DNA from: Prado023 sp963714995
GTDB lineage: Bacteria; Actinomycetota; Actinomycetes; S36-B12; CAIYMF01
Reading direction: 5' to 3'
Assembly (NCBI GenBank): GCA_963714995.1
Contig: CAVQQP010000019.1
Location: 434,001-498,000 of the forward strand
Length of the DNA stretch: 64,000 bases
The notes under the pieces are model-generated. The model did not search any database. It had not been told where the DNA came from and was given only the letters and a program-made list of their open reading frames with translations. Of the stretch, positions 8,275-17,896 are shown piece after piece. The stretch's first letter is position 1; each line of letters opens with the position of its first letter. Made by a program: the position numbers and the translations under genes.

Positions 8275-9940
8275 CTACGCGCTCACGACGTCCCGGCGGG
8301 CGAACCGCGCGATCCCGAGGGCGACGAGCCCGCCAGCGCTCACCAGCATCACCGGGATGCCCAGGTAGGACGGGTCCGGGCCGGGGACCACCGGCGAGTG
8401 GGCGAACGGGCTGAGGGTGCGCACCCACTCCGGGATGTCCCACAGGACGCCGAACTCGCCCATCACGAGGAACGCGACGAACAGCACCCACACCGCCCCG
8501 CTGAGCCGGGGCCAGAACCCCCAGATCGCCACGGCCAACCCGACCAGGACCCAGGCGGCCGGGATCCGCGTGGTCGCGGCCAGCGCCGAGGCGCCACACC
8601 TGCTCGGGCTCCCCGACCGAGAGCGCATGCCCGAGCCCGATGGCCATCCCCACCAGGGTGGTCAGCACGGCCACGCCCAGAAGGGCCAGCACCGCATGGC
8701 TCGTGGCCCACTGCCGCCTCGCCGTCGCGGTGGCCAGCACGTTCTCGGTGCGGCCCCCCTCCTCCTCCGAGTGCAGCCAGTGCGCCGCGGTGATCCCGTA
8801 GGCGGCCACGAGCGAGCCGATGATCCCGAGCTCCGCGGCGAGGAAGGCGTCGACGAGGGCCTGCCGACCACCCAGGCGCTCCAGGAACTCGGCCATCCCC
8901 GGGGTGTCGAAGAAGCCGCTGATGCTGTCGGCCACGCTGCCCAGGACGAGGCCCATGAGCATCGCCGCCACGGTCCACGCCAGGAGGGCAGGACGCTGCA
9001 GCCGCCACGACAGCCCCCACGTCGACGAGATCCGGCCCTCGGCGGGGCCGGGGCGGTCGGCCAGCATGCCGGCCCCGAGATCCCGGCGCGCGCGCAGCAC
9101 GAAGGCCAGCGACACCAGGACCACCGTGGTCACCAGCGGCAGGACGAGCAGGCCCCAGCGGGTGCCCGAGAAGGCCCGGACCTGCTGGCTCCAGCCGATC
9201 GGCGACAGCCACGACAGCCACCCGGGTCCGCCCTCGGCCAGGTCACCGACTGCCCGGGCGACGTAGGCAACCGCGAGCACGATGAGTCCCAGCCCGGTGG
9301 CCGCGCGCGCACTGACGGACAGCTGGGCGGTGATCCCACCGACGGCGGCGAACAGCAGCCCGGTCGCACCCCATGCGGCCCCGAACGCGATGCTGCCCGC
9401 CAGTGGCAGCCCCGCCACGTCAGCCCGACGGCGGTCAGCACGGCGATCCCCGACGCCGCGATCGCCGCCAGCAGGATCCCGGCGGCCAGCGGTGCCGCCC
9501 GACCCACCACGGTCGATCCGACCAGCTCCAGGCGGCCGGTCTCCTCCTCGGCCCTGGTGTGCCGCACGACCAGGATGATCATCAGCACGCCGACCATCGC
9601 GGCACCGAACGCGGTCATCTTGAACAGCGACAGCTCACCGAGCGACGTGGGGTCATAGATGCGCCCGTACAGGGCGATCAGCGCCGCCGACCCGTTGATC
9701 GCCTCCGCCGCCTGCACCCGCTGGGGCAGGTCGGGATACAGCCCGACGGTGGCCTGTGCGGAGAGTGTGGCCATGCCGGCGATCCCCAGGACCCAGGCGG
9801 GCACGCAGCACCCGGTCGCGCCGCAGGGCCAGGTGCAGCAGCGGGCCGGTGCCGGCGAGTGCCGAGCGACGATCACCGCCGCCGGCTGACGCCGACCCCG
9901 CTGCGTGGCGGACAGCGGTCGCGGCCGACCCGCTGGTCAT
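8275..9940 (-). CDS. ABC-2 type exporter, large permease (frame-interrupted)
   Basis: Polytopic membrane protein of about 550 aa, read in pieces across breaks near 9805, 9420 and 8595. It matches the actinobacterial TetB/ABC-2 type permease with about 12 hydrophobic segments and a central HSEEEGGRTENVLATA-type cytoplasmic segment. Start ATG 9940 (MTSGSAAT) has GGGAGG upstream. The previous ATPase gene reaches into this start, as usual in such pairs. Together they would export a drug-like or lipid substrate; substrate unknown. Confidence 0.75.
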
Positions 9941-10954
9941 GCCGATCGCCTCCCCCGGTGCCGCAGGTGCCGCCGGGCGTCCCCGGCCGCAGCCTGGGTG
10001 TCGGGTGCCTTGGCGGCCCCTCGTCCAGCACGTCACGGTAGTGCCGCAGGAACAGCTCCTCGAGCGTGGGCGGGGCCGCAGTCAGGCTCTTGAGCCCACC
10101 CGACCCGAGGCTGGCCATGAGCGGGGAGAGCCCGTGGCTCTCCACGCTCGCCGTGACCCGCCCGCCGGCCACCACCACGTCGTGGACCCCGGGCAGGTGC
10201 TCGATGCCGGCCGGGATCATGTCCACCTCGGCGACGACCGACGTCCTGGTCAGGTGCCGCAGCTGGGCCATCGTCCCGGACTCCACGACGACGCCCTGCC
10301 GGATGATGCTGACGCGGTCGCAGAGGGCCTCGACCTCGGACAGGATGTGACTGCTCAGCAGCACGGTCCGGCCGTCGGCCCGGAACGCCTCGATGTGCTC
10401 GCGGAACGTTGCATCCATCAGTGGGTCCAGCCCGGCCGTCGGCTCGTCGAGCAGCAGCAGCTCCACGTCGCTGGCGAGTGCGGCGACCAGGGCGACCTTC
10501 TGCCGGTTGCCCTTGGAGTAGGTGCGGCCCTTCTTGGTGGGATCGAGGTCGAAGCGCGCGATCAGGTCGTCGCGCCGGGCGCGGTCCAGGCCCCCGCGCA
10601 TCCGGCCCAGCATGTCGATGACCTCGCCACCGGTGAGGTTGGGCCAGAGGGTGACGTCGCCGGGGACGTAGGCCAGCCGACGGTGCAGCGCCGCGGCGTC
10701 GCGCCATGGATCGCCACCGAGCACGCGGACCGTCCCGCGTCGGCACGCAGCAGGCCCAGCAGGATCCGCAGCGTCGTGGTCTTGCCCGCCCCGTTGGGTC
10801 CCAGCAGGCCGTGCACCTCCCCGGGAACCACGTCCAGGGCGAGCTGGTCGAGCACGCGCGTCGTGCCGAAGCTCTTGACCAGGCCGCGCACGTCGATGAC
10901 GGCGTCCGTCGGATGCTGGTCGGTGACCGGTGCCGGTGCGGAATCGATAGCCAT
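9873..10954 (-). CDS. ABC-2 type exporter, ATP-binding protein (one frameshift)
   Basis: ABC ATPase with Walker A GPNGAGKTTT near the N-terminus, an unusual signature region YSKGNRQKV in place of LSGGQ, Walker B LLLLDEPTAGLDP, and the switch His in LLSSHIL. A missing base near 10738 separates the first 70 residues from the rest. The YSKGNRQK signature is typical of the TetA/ABC-2 subfamily paired with large fused permeases. Start ATG 10954 is preferred over GTG 10963. The C-terminal 30 residues after HYRDVLDE overlap the permease start and may be an artefact. Confidence 0.8.
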
Positions 10955-10984
10955 ACCTAGCACGGTATGCCCGTGATCACCCGA

Positions 10985-11077
10985 TCACGAGGGACGTTCG
11001 ACCCGTTCGGCACGGACCACCGAGGGCGGCACGACCAGGACGAAGACCACGGGGAACGAGATGAGGACCCAGCACAT
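10985..11077 (-). CDS. possible short membrane peptide, 30 aa
   Basis: The 10955-11259 stretch has no clear gene. Within it, a minus-strand frame starting ATG 11077 reads a single hydrophobic helix (MCWVLISFPVVFVLVV) followed by a basic tail, with G/C at nearly every third position. The frame stays open upstream to about 11215 but offers no start codon. It may be the end of a degraded small membrane protein or chance. Confidence 0.25.
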   Translation of the reverse strand: MCWVLISFPVVFVLVVPPSVVRAERVERPS

Positions 11078-11259
11078 CGCGGGATGCCCCCCGGGCGTGG
11101 CGCAGCCCTGACCGCAGGTCCACCCAACGTACGCCGGCCCGGATCCCGGTAGCGCCCAGGGGGTCCACTGCCCACGCTGGTACGAGTGACTCGACCTGCG
11201 ACCGGACCCGCCGCACCACTAGCCTCGGGAAATCCCTGAACCTGTCGATCGGAGCCGTC

Positions 11260-13071
11260 GTGAACGATGTCCTGGACTCCCCGGAGTTCGGTGCGATCCT
11301 GCAGAAGCTGGCCGACGAGTCCGGGACGCCGGTCGCCGCCCTGCGCGAGGAGGCGGAGGCCGACCTCAAGGAGATGGCCGTGCGCCCCGGCAAGTGGAGC
11401 GGGGCCGCCTGGGACCGCTTCTGCGCGTGGCTGTCGCGGGCCTACCGCGTGGACTACCGGAAGAAGGAGGTCGAGCACCTGCGTGAGCTCAACAAGTCGG
11501 CCTCGCTGGTGTTCCTCCCCAACCACCGCTCCTACCTGGACCCGATGATCCTGCGCTCGGCGCTGCTCCAGCACGGGTTCCGCCCCAACAACGTGCTCGG
11601 CGGGGCCAACCTCGCCATCTGGCCCTTCTCCGAGATCGGCCAGCGCAACGGGATCGTGTTCATCCGCCGCGAGTTCCGCGACGACCACGTCTACCGGGCA
11701 ACGCTGAAGGCCTACCTGTCGCACCTGATCGAGGAGCGCCGGAACCTCGAGTGGTACATCGAGGGCGGCCGCACCCGCACCGGCAAGCTGCGCCCCCCGC
11801 GCCTGGGCATCCTCAGCTACGTGATGGACGCCTACGGCGAGCACCCCGAGCGCGACGTCCTGATCATCCCCACCTCGATCATCTACGACCAGCAGCACGA
11901 GGTCGGTGCGATCTCCGCCGAGGAGATGGGCGGCAGGAAGAAGCCCGAGAGCATCACGTGGATGTACGAGTTCGCCACCTCGCAGTCCCGACGGCTGGGC
12001 CGGGCCTACCTGCGCTTCGGCGAGCCGCTGTCGCTGGGCGACGCCGTGGCGCTGACTGCCGACGAGGACGGCACGCTGCGCCCACGCCTGGCCGTGCAGA
12101 AGGTGGCCTTCGAGAACGCGAACCGGATCAACGCCGCCACGCCGATCACCCCGGGCGCCCTGATCACCTTCGCCCTGCTGGACAACGGCGACCGCTCGAT
12201 CACCGTCGAGGAGGGCAGGCGGATCCTGCAGCCGCTCGCCGACTACATCCAGCGCCGCCAGCTGCCCATGACCGAGTGGCCCGACCTCAGCGAGTTCGGG
12301 CGGATGCGCGAGGTCCTCGACCGGCTGGTCAGCGAGGGCGTCGTCACGGTGTACCGCGGGGGGACCGAGCCGGTCTATGCGATCAGCCCCGGCAAGCAGC
12401 ACGAGGCGGCGTTCTACCGGAACACCATCATCCACTTCTTCCTGGCGCGGGCCATCACGGAGCTGGCTGCGCTGCAGGCCGCCGAGGACGAGGCTGACGA
12501 CATCCCCGAGGCCACCTGGCAGAACGCGCGCCGGCTCAAGGACCTGCTCCGGTTCGAGTTCTTCTTCCCGAGCACCCGCGAGTTCGCCGACCAGGTGTCG
12601 GCCGAGGCGACGATCATGAACCCCGGCTGGCAGGACCGGTCATTCAGCCCGAGCCGGATCCGGGAGGGGATGGCCGAGCTGGACATGCTGGTCGCCCACC
12701 GGGTGATCGGGCCGTTCCTCGAGGCCTACAGCGTGCTGGCCGACGAGCTGACCCTGCTCGGCCAGCCGGCCGACGACAAGGAGCTGGTGCGGCGCAGCCT
12801 GGGCATCGCCCAGCAGCGATGGCTCCAGAAGCAGCTGACGACCCCCGAGGCCGTCTCCGCGGACTACTTCCGCAACGCCGTGCTGCTCGCCGACAAGTTC
12901 GGCCTGATGGCCTCGGACGAACCCGGCCTGGCAGACCGCCGCCGGGCATTCGCCGACGAGCTGCACCAGATCACGCGCCGCCTGGACACGCTGCGGCGGA
13001 TCGCCAAGGCGGCGGGACAGCCCGTGCTGGCCGAGCGCACCCCACGGCCCCAGGGAGGGACCCATGGCTGA
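11260..13071 (+). CDS. plsB: glycerol-3-phosphate 1-O-acyltransferase (PlsB-type)
   Basis: 603-residue acyltransferase that makes 1-acyl-glycerol-3-phosphate, the first step of phospholipid and triacylglycerol synthesis. Catalytic block NHRSYLDP at 88-95 (His89, Asp94; HX4D), followed by FIRREF (~134-139) and EGGRTRTGK (168-176), characteristic of PlsB rather than PlsC. The long C-terminal domain (about 330 residues) also fits PlsB. GTG start 11260 has GGAG 6 nt upstream. It overlaps the HAD-PlsC gene by 8 nt, so acylation at sn-1 and sn-2 are encoded together, as in M. tuberculosis Rv2482c-Rv2483c. Confidence 0.9.
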   Translation: MNDVLDSPEFGAILQKLADESGTPVAALREEAEADLKEMAVRPGKWSGAAWDRFCAWLSRAYRVDYRKKEVEHLRELNKSASLVFLPNHRSYLDPMILRSALLQHGFRPNNVLGGANLAIWPFSEIGQRNGIVFIRREFRDDHVYRATLKAYLSHLIEERRNLEWYIEGGRTRTGKLRPPRLGILSYVMDAYGEHPERDVLIIPTSIIYDQQHEVGAISAEEMGGRKKPESITWMYEFATSQSRRLGRAYLRFGEPLSLGDAVALTADEDGTLRPRLAVQKVAFENANRINAATPITPGALITFALLDNGDRSITVEEGRRILQPLADYIQRRQLPMTEWPDLSEFGRMREVLDRLVSEGVVTVYRGGTEPVYAISPGKQHEAAFYRNTIIHFFLARAITELAALQAAEDEADDIPEATWQNARRLKDLLRFEFFFPSTREFADQVSAEATIMNPGWQDRSFSPSRIREGMAELDMLVAHRVIGPFLEAYSVLADELTLLGQPADDKELVRRSLGIAQQRWLQKQLTTPEAVSADYFRNAVLLADKFGLMASDEPGLADRRRAFADELHQITRRLDTLRRIAKAAGQPVLAERTPRPQGGTHG

Positions 13072-14506
13072 CATCGAGTGGCTGGTCGAGCAGATCGACA
13101 ACGCACCGGAGGGCCCGCACGTCGGCGCGTTCTTCGACTTCGACGGCACCCTCATCGCGGGCTACTCGGCGGCGGCGTTCTTCACCTACCGGCTCAAGCG
13201 GCGCGAGATCTCCACCCGGGAGCTCATGCGCACCATCGCCGAGAGCGTGAACGTCGAGCGTCGTGGTCATGACGTCACCGAGCTGATGAACGTGGGCGTC
13301 CAGGGCCAGGCCGGCCGCGACGTGGAGGAGGCGGAGCGCTGGGCGCGCACGGTCTTCGCCAAGGAGATCGCCGAGATGATCTACCCCGACGCCCGCACCC
13401 TCATCGACGCGCACCTGCGCCGGCACCACACGGTGGTGATCGCCTCGTCGGCCACCCGCGCGCAGGTGCAGGCCACCGCCGACGACCTGGGCATCGATCA
13501 CATCCTCTGCACCGAGATGGAGGTCGACGACCAGGGTCGCTACACCGGCGCCCTGGCCAGTCCGATCCGCTGGGGCGAGGGCAAGTCCGACGCGGTGGTC
13601 GAGTTCGCCGAGGAGCTCGAGATCGACCTCGACGAGTCGTTCGGCTACTCGAACGGCAGCGAGGACCTCCCCTTCCTGGAGACAGTCGGACGGCCCTGCG
13701 CCCTGAACCCCGACGAGGGCCTGGTCGCCCTCGCCGGCGAGCGCGGCTGGCCGGTGGCCCGCCTCGTGGAGCCCCGCTCGACCAGCCCCGTGGACCTGGT
13801 CCGCAGCGCTGCCGCCATCGGCGTGTTCGCCGGCAGCGTCGGGGCCGCCGCGGCCCTTGCCGTGCTCAACCGCAGCCGCTCGATGGGGGCCAACGTGGCG
13901 GCCAGCGTGGGCTCGGACCTCGGCCTGGCGACCGCGGGCGTCCGGCTGCGCGTCATCGGGGAGGAGAACATCTGGGCCGCCCGACCGGCGGTGTTCCTGT
14001 TCAACCACCAGAGCCAGCTCGACGTCTTCGTGCTCGGGTCGCTGCTGCGCAAGGACTTCACCGGCGTGGCCAAGAAGTCCCTGGAGCGTGACCCGTTCTT
14101 CGGCCCCGTCGGCTTCCTGGCCGACGTCGCCTACATCGACCGGACGGACAGCGCCAAGGCCCGTCAGGGCCTGGAACCCGCCGTCGAGGCGCTGCGCGGT
14201 GGGAAGTCGATCGCGATCGCCCCCGAGGGGACCCGCTCGGCCACCCCGCGGCTGCTGCCGTTCAAGAAGGGCCCGTTCCACATGGCGATGCAGGCCGGCG
14301 TCCCGGTCGTCCCGATCGTGATGCGCAACTGTGGGGAGATCATGGCCGCGCACTCCATGGCCATCCACGGCGGGACGGTCGACGTGGCCGTGCTGCCCCC
14401 CGTGCCGACCGACGACTGGACGCTGGAGAACCTCAACGAGAACATCGCCCGGGTGCGCCAGATGTACCTCGACACCCTGGCCGACTGGCCATCCCACCCC
14501 GCCTGA
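13064..14506 (+). CDS. HAD-IB phosphatase / 1-acylglycerol-3-phosphate acyltransferase fusion
   Basis: 480-residue two-domain protein. The N-terminal HAD domain carries DFDGT at 25-29 and SNGSEDLPFL (~196-205), the nucleophile and metal loop of the SerB/HAD-IB group. A short hydrophobic linker (about 248-268) probably associates with the membrane. The C-terminal PlsC domain has NHQSQLD at 314-320 (His315, Asp320) and EGTRS at 388-392. PlsC adds the sn-2 acyl chain; the HAD domain may dephosphorylate a lipid or phosphoserine-like substrate, which is unproven. Overlaps plsB by 8 nt. Confidence 0.88.
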   Translation: MADIEWLVEQIDNAPEGPHVGAFFDFDGTLIAGYSAAAFFTYRLKRREISTRELMRTIAESVNVERRGHDVTELMNVGVQGQAGRDVEEAERWARTVFAKEIAEMIYPDARTLIDAHLRRHHTVVIASSATRAQVQATADDLGIDHILCTEMEVDDQGRYTGALASPIRWGEGKSDAVVEFAEELEIDLDESFGYSNGSEDLPFLETVGRPCALNPDEGLVALAGERGWPVARLVEPRSTSPVDLVRSAAAIGVFAGSVGAAAALAVLNRSRSMGANVAASVGSDLGLATAGVRLRVIGEENIWAARPAVFLFNHQSQLDVFVLGSLLRKDFTGVAKKSLERDPFFGPVGFLADVAYIDRTDSAKARQGLEPAVEALRGGKSIAIAPEGTRSATPRLLPFKKGPFHMAMQAGVPVVPIVMRNCGEIMAAHSMAIHGGTVDVAVLPPVPTDDWTLENLNENIARVRQMYLDTLADWPSHPA

Positions 14507-14522
14507 CCCCTACGCTCCCGAC

Positions 14523-16127
14523 ATGCCACGTCGCGGGATCACCCCCCTGTCCCAGCAGATCCGCCAGACCCTGGCCGCGCACGCCACCGCGCAGCGCACC
14601 GGGATGCCCGTCGAGGAGGTCCTCGGGCAGGCGTCCGCCGCCGAGCTGACCCGGCGGGACTTCCTTCGCGGGGCCGGGGCCCTGACGGCCGCGGGCGTGG
14701 TGGCCGCTGCCGGCCTGCGCCCGGTGCCCGCGAGCGCCGCCACCAGCCCCTCGGTCATCATCGTCGGCGCGGGGCTGGCCGGCATCCGGGCCGCGCACTG
14801 GCTGCACCGCGTCAAGGGGATCACCGCGACCATCTACGAGGGCAGCACGCGCGCCGGCGGTCGGTGCTGGTCGCTGCGCGACTACTTCGACGACGGAGCC
14901 GTGGTCGAGCACGGCGGTCAGCTGATCAACACCGACCACAACGCAATCCGCAACCTGATCAGCAGCCTGGGACTGAACACCGTGGCCGCGAACGGCGGGG
15001 CGTACGCGGGCTGGCAGGACAAGTACTGGATCGACGGGGCCGACTACCCCTACGACGCGGCGAACGCGGACTGGGGCCAGGTCCAGTCCGCGATGAAGGC
15101 CGACCTGCAGTCCGCGCCCTACCCGCAGACCTACTCGAGCAACACGCCCGCCGGGATCGCGCTGGACCGGATGACCGTGAACGAGTGGCTCGCTGCGCGG
15201 GTCCCAGGTGGACTGGACAGCAGGTTCGCCAAGCTGATGCAGAGCAACGTCATCGCCGAGTACGGGATGGATCCCGACCAGCAGTCGGCGCTGAACCTCG
15301 TGTACCTGCTGGGCTGGAACCCGAAGAACTCCCTGGACCCCCTGAACGGCGCCGACGAGAAGTACGTCGTGGAGGGCGGCAACGACCAGATCGTCAGCCG
15401 CATGCTCGCCGAGCTGCCCGCCGGGACAGTGAAGTACGGCAACGCGCTGACGGCACTGCGGGCCAATGCCAACGGCAGCGTCACCGGGACCTTCCTCAGC
15501 GGCCGGAAGTACACGGACGTCACGGCGGACCGCATCATCCTCGCCCTGCCGTTCACGACGCTTCGGGATGCCGACCTCTCGCGGTCCGGGTTCAGCGCCC
15601 TGAAGCTGCGGGCCATCCGCGAGCTGGGGCTGGGCTACAACGCCAAGCTGCACATCCAGCTCTCGTCGCGCCCGTGGGTCGCCCAGGGCTACGGCGGCCC
15701 CGCCTACACGACCATGTCCGGATTCCAGTGCGCCTGGGACGACACGGCCGCGACCACCACGACCAGTGGTGTGTTCAACTTCTTCCCCGGTGGACGGCAG
15801 GTCCAGGCGTGGAGTGGCAGCGCGTTCGGCCCGGCGCCGAAATCCCAGGTGGACGCCTACCTCTCCCAGGCGGACGCCATCTTCCCCGGCACGCGCGCGG
15901 CCTACACCGGGCGCAACTACCGGGACGCGTGGCTGCTCAACCCGTGGTCGAAGGGGGCCTACACGTGCCCCACGCCCGGGCAGTACACCACGCTGTTCGG
16001 TGTGGCCAAGGAGCGTGAGGGCAGCGTGTTCTTCGCCGGCGAGCACACCAGCGACGAGTACTTCGGCTACCTCAACGGGGCCGTCGAGTCCGGCGAGCGC
16101 GCCGCCAAGGAGGTCGCCGCGAGCTGA
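14523..16127 (+). CDS. Tat-exported flavin monoamine oxidase family protein
   Basis: 534 residues. A twin-arginine signal (TRRDFLRG at 43-50 followed by a hydrophobic Ala-rich stretch) follows a 40-residue N-terminal extension, so the folded FAD protein should be exported. The dinucleotide fold VGAGLAG is at 81-87, followed by EGSTRAGGRC. A C-terminal FAD-binding block FFAGEHTS...GYLNGAVESGERAA matches the amine oxidase family. Start ATG 14523 is 16 nt after the HAD-PlsC stop, so it may be on the same transcript. Oxidised amine unknown. Confidence 0.85.
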   Translation: MPRRGITPLSQQIRQTLAAHATAQRTGMPVEEVLGQASAAELTRRDFLRGAGALTAAGVVAAAGLRPVPASAATSPSVIIVGAGLAGIRAAHWLHRVKGITATIYEGSTRAGGRCWSLRDYFDDGAVVEHGGQLINTDHNAIRNLISSLGLNTVAANGGAYAGWQDKYWIDGADYPYDAANADWGQVQSAMKADLQSAPYPQTYSSNTPAGIALDRMTVNEWLAARVPGGLDSRFAKLMQSNVIAEYGMDPDQQSALNLVYLLGWNPKNSLDPLNGADEKYVVEGGNDQIVSRMLAELPAGTVKYGNALTALRANANGSVTGTFLSGRKYTDVTADRIILALPFTTLRDADLSRSGFSALKLRAIRELGLGYNAKLHIQLSSRPWVAQGYGGPAYTTMSGFQCAWDDTAATTTTSGVFNFFPGGRQVQAWSGSAFGPAPKSQVDAYLSQADAIFPGTRAAYTGRNYRDAWLLNPWSKGAYTCPTPGQYTTLFGVAKEREGSVFFAGEHTSDEYFGYLNGAVESGERAAKEVAAS

Positions 16128-16132
16128 TCCGG

Positions 16133-17785
16133 CTACGGGCGCGGCAGCTTGTGCAGGACCTTGAACGAGTGGGTCATGACCGCGGTGAAGAGCTCATGGC
16201 CCATCGAGCCGGGTGGGTGGATCCCATGGAGTCGCTGGATCACGATCGACTGCGGCTCGGTGAACCGCAGGATCCCGTACTTGCCGTTGCGCCGACCCAT
16301 CCCGGAGGCCTTCATGCCGCCCTGGAGCACGTCGGCACTGCCCCAGGTCGCCACGATGCCGTCGTTGATCTCGACCGTGCCCGCCTGGATCCGCTCGGCG
16401 ATCCTCGTCCCCTCACGGGTGTTGCGCGTCCACAGCACGGCGTGCAACCCGTACTCGGTGTCGTTGGCCATCTCGACCGCCTCGTCGACGGAGTCGAACG
16501 GATAGAGGGCGACCACCGGGCCGAACGTCTCCTGCGTGCACAGCTCCATGTCCGGGGTCACGTCGGCCAGGACCGTCGGGGCGTAGAACGTGGGGCCGAG
16601 ATCGGGCCTCGGGCGCCCGCCGGTCAGGACCGTCGCCCCCTTGGCGACCGCGTCGTCGACCTGGGCGGCCACGCTGGCCAGCTGCGTGGCGTCGATCAGG
16701 CAGCCCATCTCGTAGTCGAAGGTCAGCCCGGCGCCCATCCGGATCCGCTCCACGCGAGCGACGAGCTTGGTGCGGAACTCCTGGTGGACCGAGCGGGCCA
16801 CGAGGATCCGCTCGGGGCCGACGCAGGTCTGGCCGGCGTTGATGAAGCAGGCCCGGATGACGGCCTCGACCGCACGGTCGATGTCGGCGTCGGCCAGCAC
16901 GATGAACGGGTTCTTCCCGCCGAGCTCGAGTGCCGTGTAGATCAGCCGTGGTCCCGTGCGCCCCGCCACCGCGCGGCCCGCGGGGGTCGAACCCGTGAAC
17001 GCCACCGCGTCAGCCCGGTCGATGACGGCCGTGCCGATCGAGCGCCCCGGTCCCAGGACGATCTGCCACAGGTCCTCGGGGAGCCCGGCCTCGACGGCGA
17101 GGTCGCGCACCCAGATCGCTGAGAGCGCTGCCTGGACGTCCGGGCGGTGCACGACCGCGTTGCCGCCGACCAGCGCGGAGTAGCCATCCGAGGCGGCGAA
17201 CACCGCCGGGTAGTTCCACGCGGTCACGAGCCCCACGACCCCGCGGGGGTGGCGCACCTCGAAGGCCTTGGTGACGACCGGCACGACGCCCTGGCGGGCG
17301 TGCCTGCCCAGGACCTTGGGCGCGGTTCGGGAGATGTAGCGGGCATAGACCGCCACCGCCGCGGCCTCGGCGAAGGCGTCGTAGCGCGCTTTGCCGGCCT
17401 CGATCTGGAGCAGGTCCATCAGCTCGTCCTGGCGGGCGAACGCCTCGTGATGGATCCGGCCGAGGATCCGGGCCCGCTCGGCGACCGGGCGAGCGGCCCA
17501 CTGCCTCTGGGCCACCCGGGCGCGGGCGAACGCCTCCTCGACGTCGGCCTCGGTCGAGATCGGGTAGGTGAGGAGCTCCTCGCCGGTGAACGGTGCGCGG
17601 GTGGTCTCGGTGTGGCCGCCGGTGGCCAGGACGCACGACAGCAGCCGGTCGATCAGCGCGGTGGGGATCTGGTCGCGCAGGCTGGGATGCTCCGCCGGGG
17701 TGGTGGACGCGGTGCCGGGATCGCCCAGGGGCAGGGCGGTCACGGGCGGGAGGGTGTGCGACGGGGAGGTCGATGTGGTGGCCAT
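16133..17785 (-). CDS. gabD2: succinate-semialdehyde dehydrogenase (GabD2-like)
   Basis: 550-residue NAD(P)-dependent aldehyde dehydrogenase. Catalytic residues are visible: Asn191 in TAWNYP, Glu287 in LELGGKNP and the thiol Cys321 in NAGQTCVGPER. The ~60-residue N-terminal extension and the NAVVHRPD segment fit the actinobacterial GabD2 group, which oxidises succinic semialdehyde to succinate in the GABA shunt or alternative TCA route. The exact substrate is inferred from similarity. Divergent from the phosphoesterase; convergent with the amine oxidase 5 bp away. Confidence 0.85.
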   Translation of the reverse strand: MATTSTSPSHTLPPVTALPLGDPGTASTTPAEHPSLRDQIPTALIDRLLSCVLATGGHTETTRAPFTGEELLTYPISTEADVEEAFARARVAQRQWAARPVAERARILGRIHHEAFARQDELMDLLQIEAGKARYDAFAEAAAVAVYARYISRTAPKVLGRHARQGVVPVVTKAFEVRHPRGVVGLVTAWNYPAVFAASDGYSALVGGNAVVHRPDVQAALSAIWVRDLAVEAGLPEDLWQIVLGPGRSIGTAVIDRADAVAFTGSTPAGRAVAGRTGPRLIYTALELGGKNPFIVLADADIDRAVEAVIRACFINAGQTCVGPERILVARSVHQEFRTKLVARVERIRMGAGLTFDYEMGCLIDATQLASVAAQVDDAVAKGATVLTGGRPRPDLGPTFYAPTVLADVTPDMELCTQETFGPVVALYPFDSVDEAVEMANDTEYGLHAVLWTRNTREGTRIAERIQAGTVEINDGIVATWGSADVLQGGMKASGMGRRNGKYGILRFTEPQSIVIQRLHGIHPPGSMGHELFTAVMTHSFKVLHKLPRP

Positions 17786-17896
17786 TCCTTCACGCTACGC
17801 GCCCCGGATCGCGCATGAGCACACCACCCGCCATCCCTGCGCGCGGCGGTGCCGATCGCCATATCCTGCAGGCCCGAGGCACCACTGGAGGATCGT

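Noticed and set aside
10724..10963. Two separate ABC ATPase genes
   Set aside because: They are one ATPase: Walker A is in the first frame and the signature and Walker B in the second, with no duplication of motifs.
12971..14497. 508-codon minus-strand frame over HAD-PlsC
   Set aside because: No motifs, antisense to a gene with two well-defined catalytic domains.
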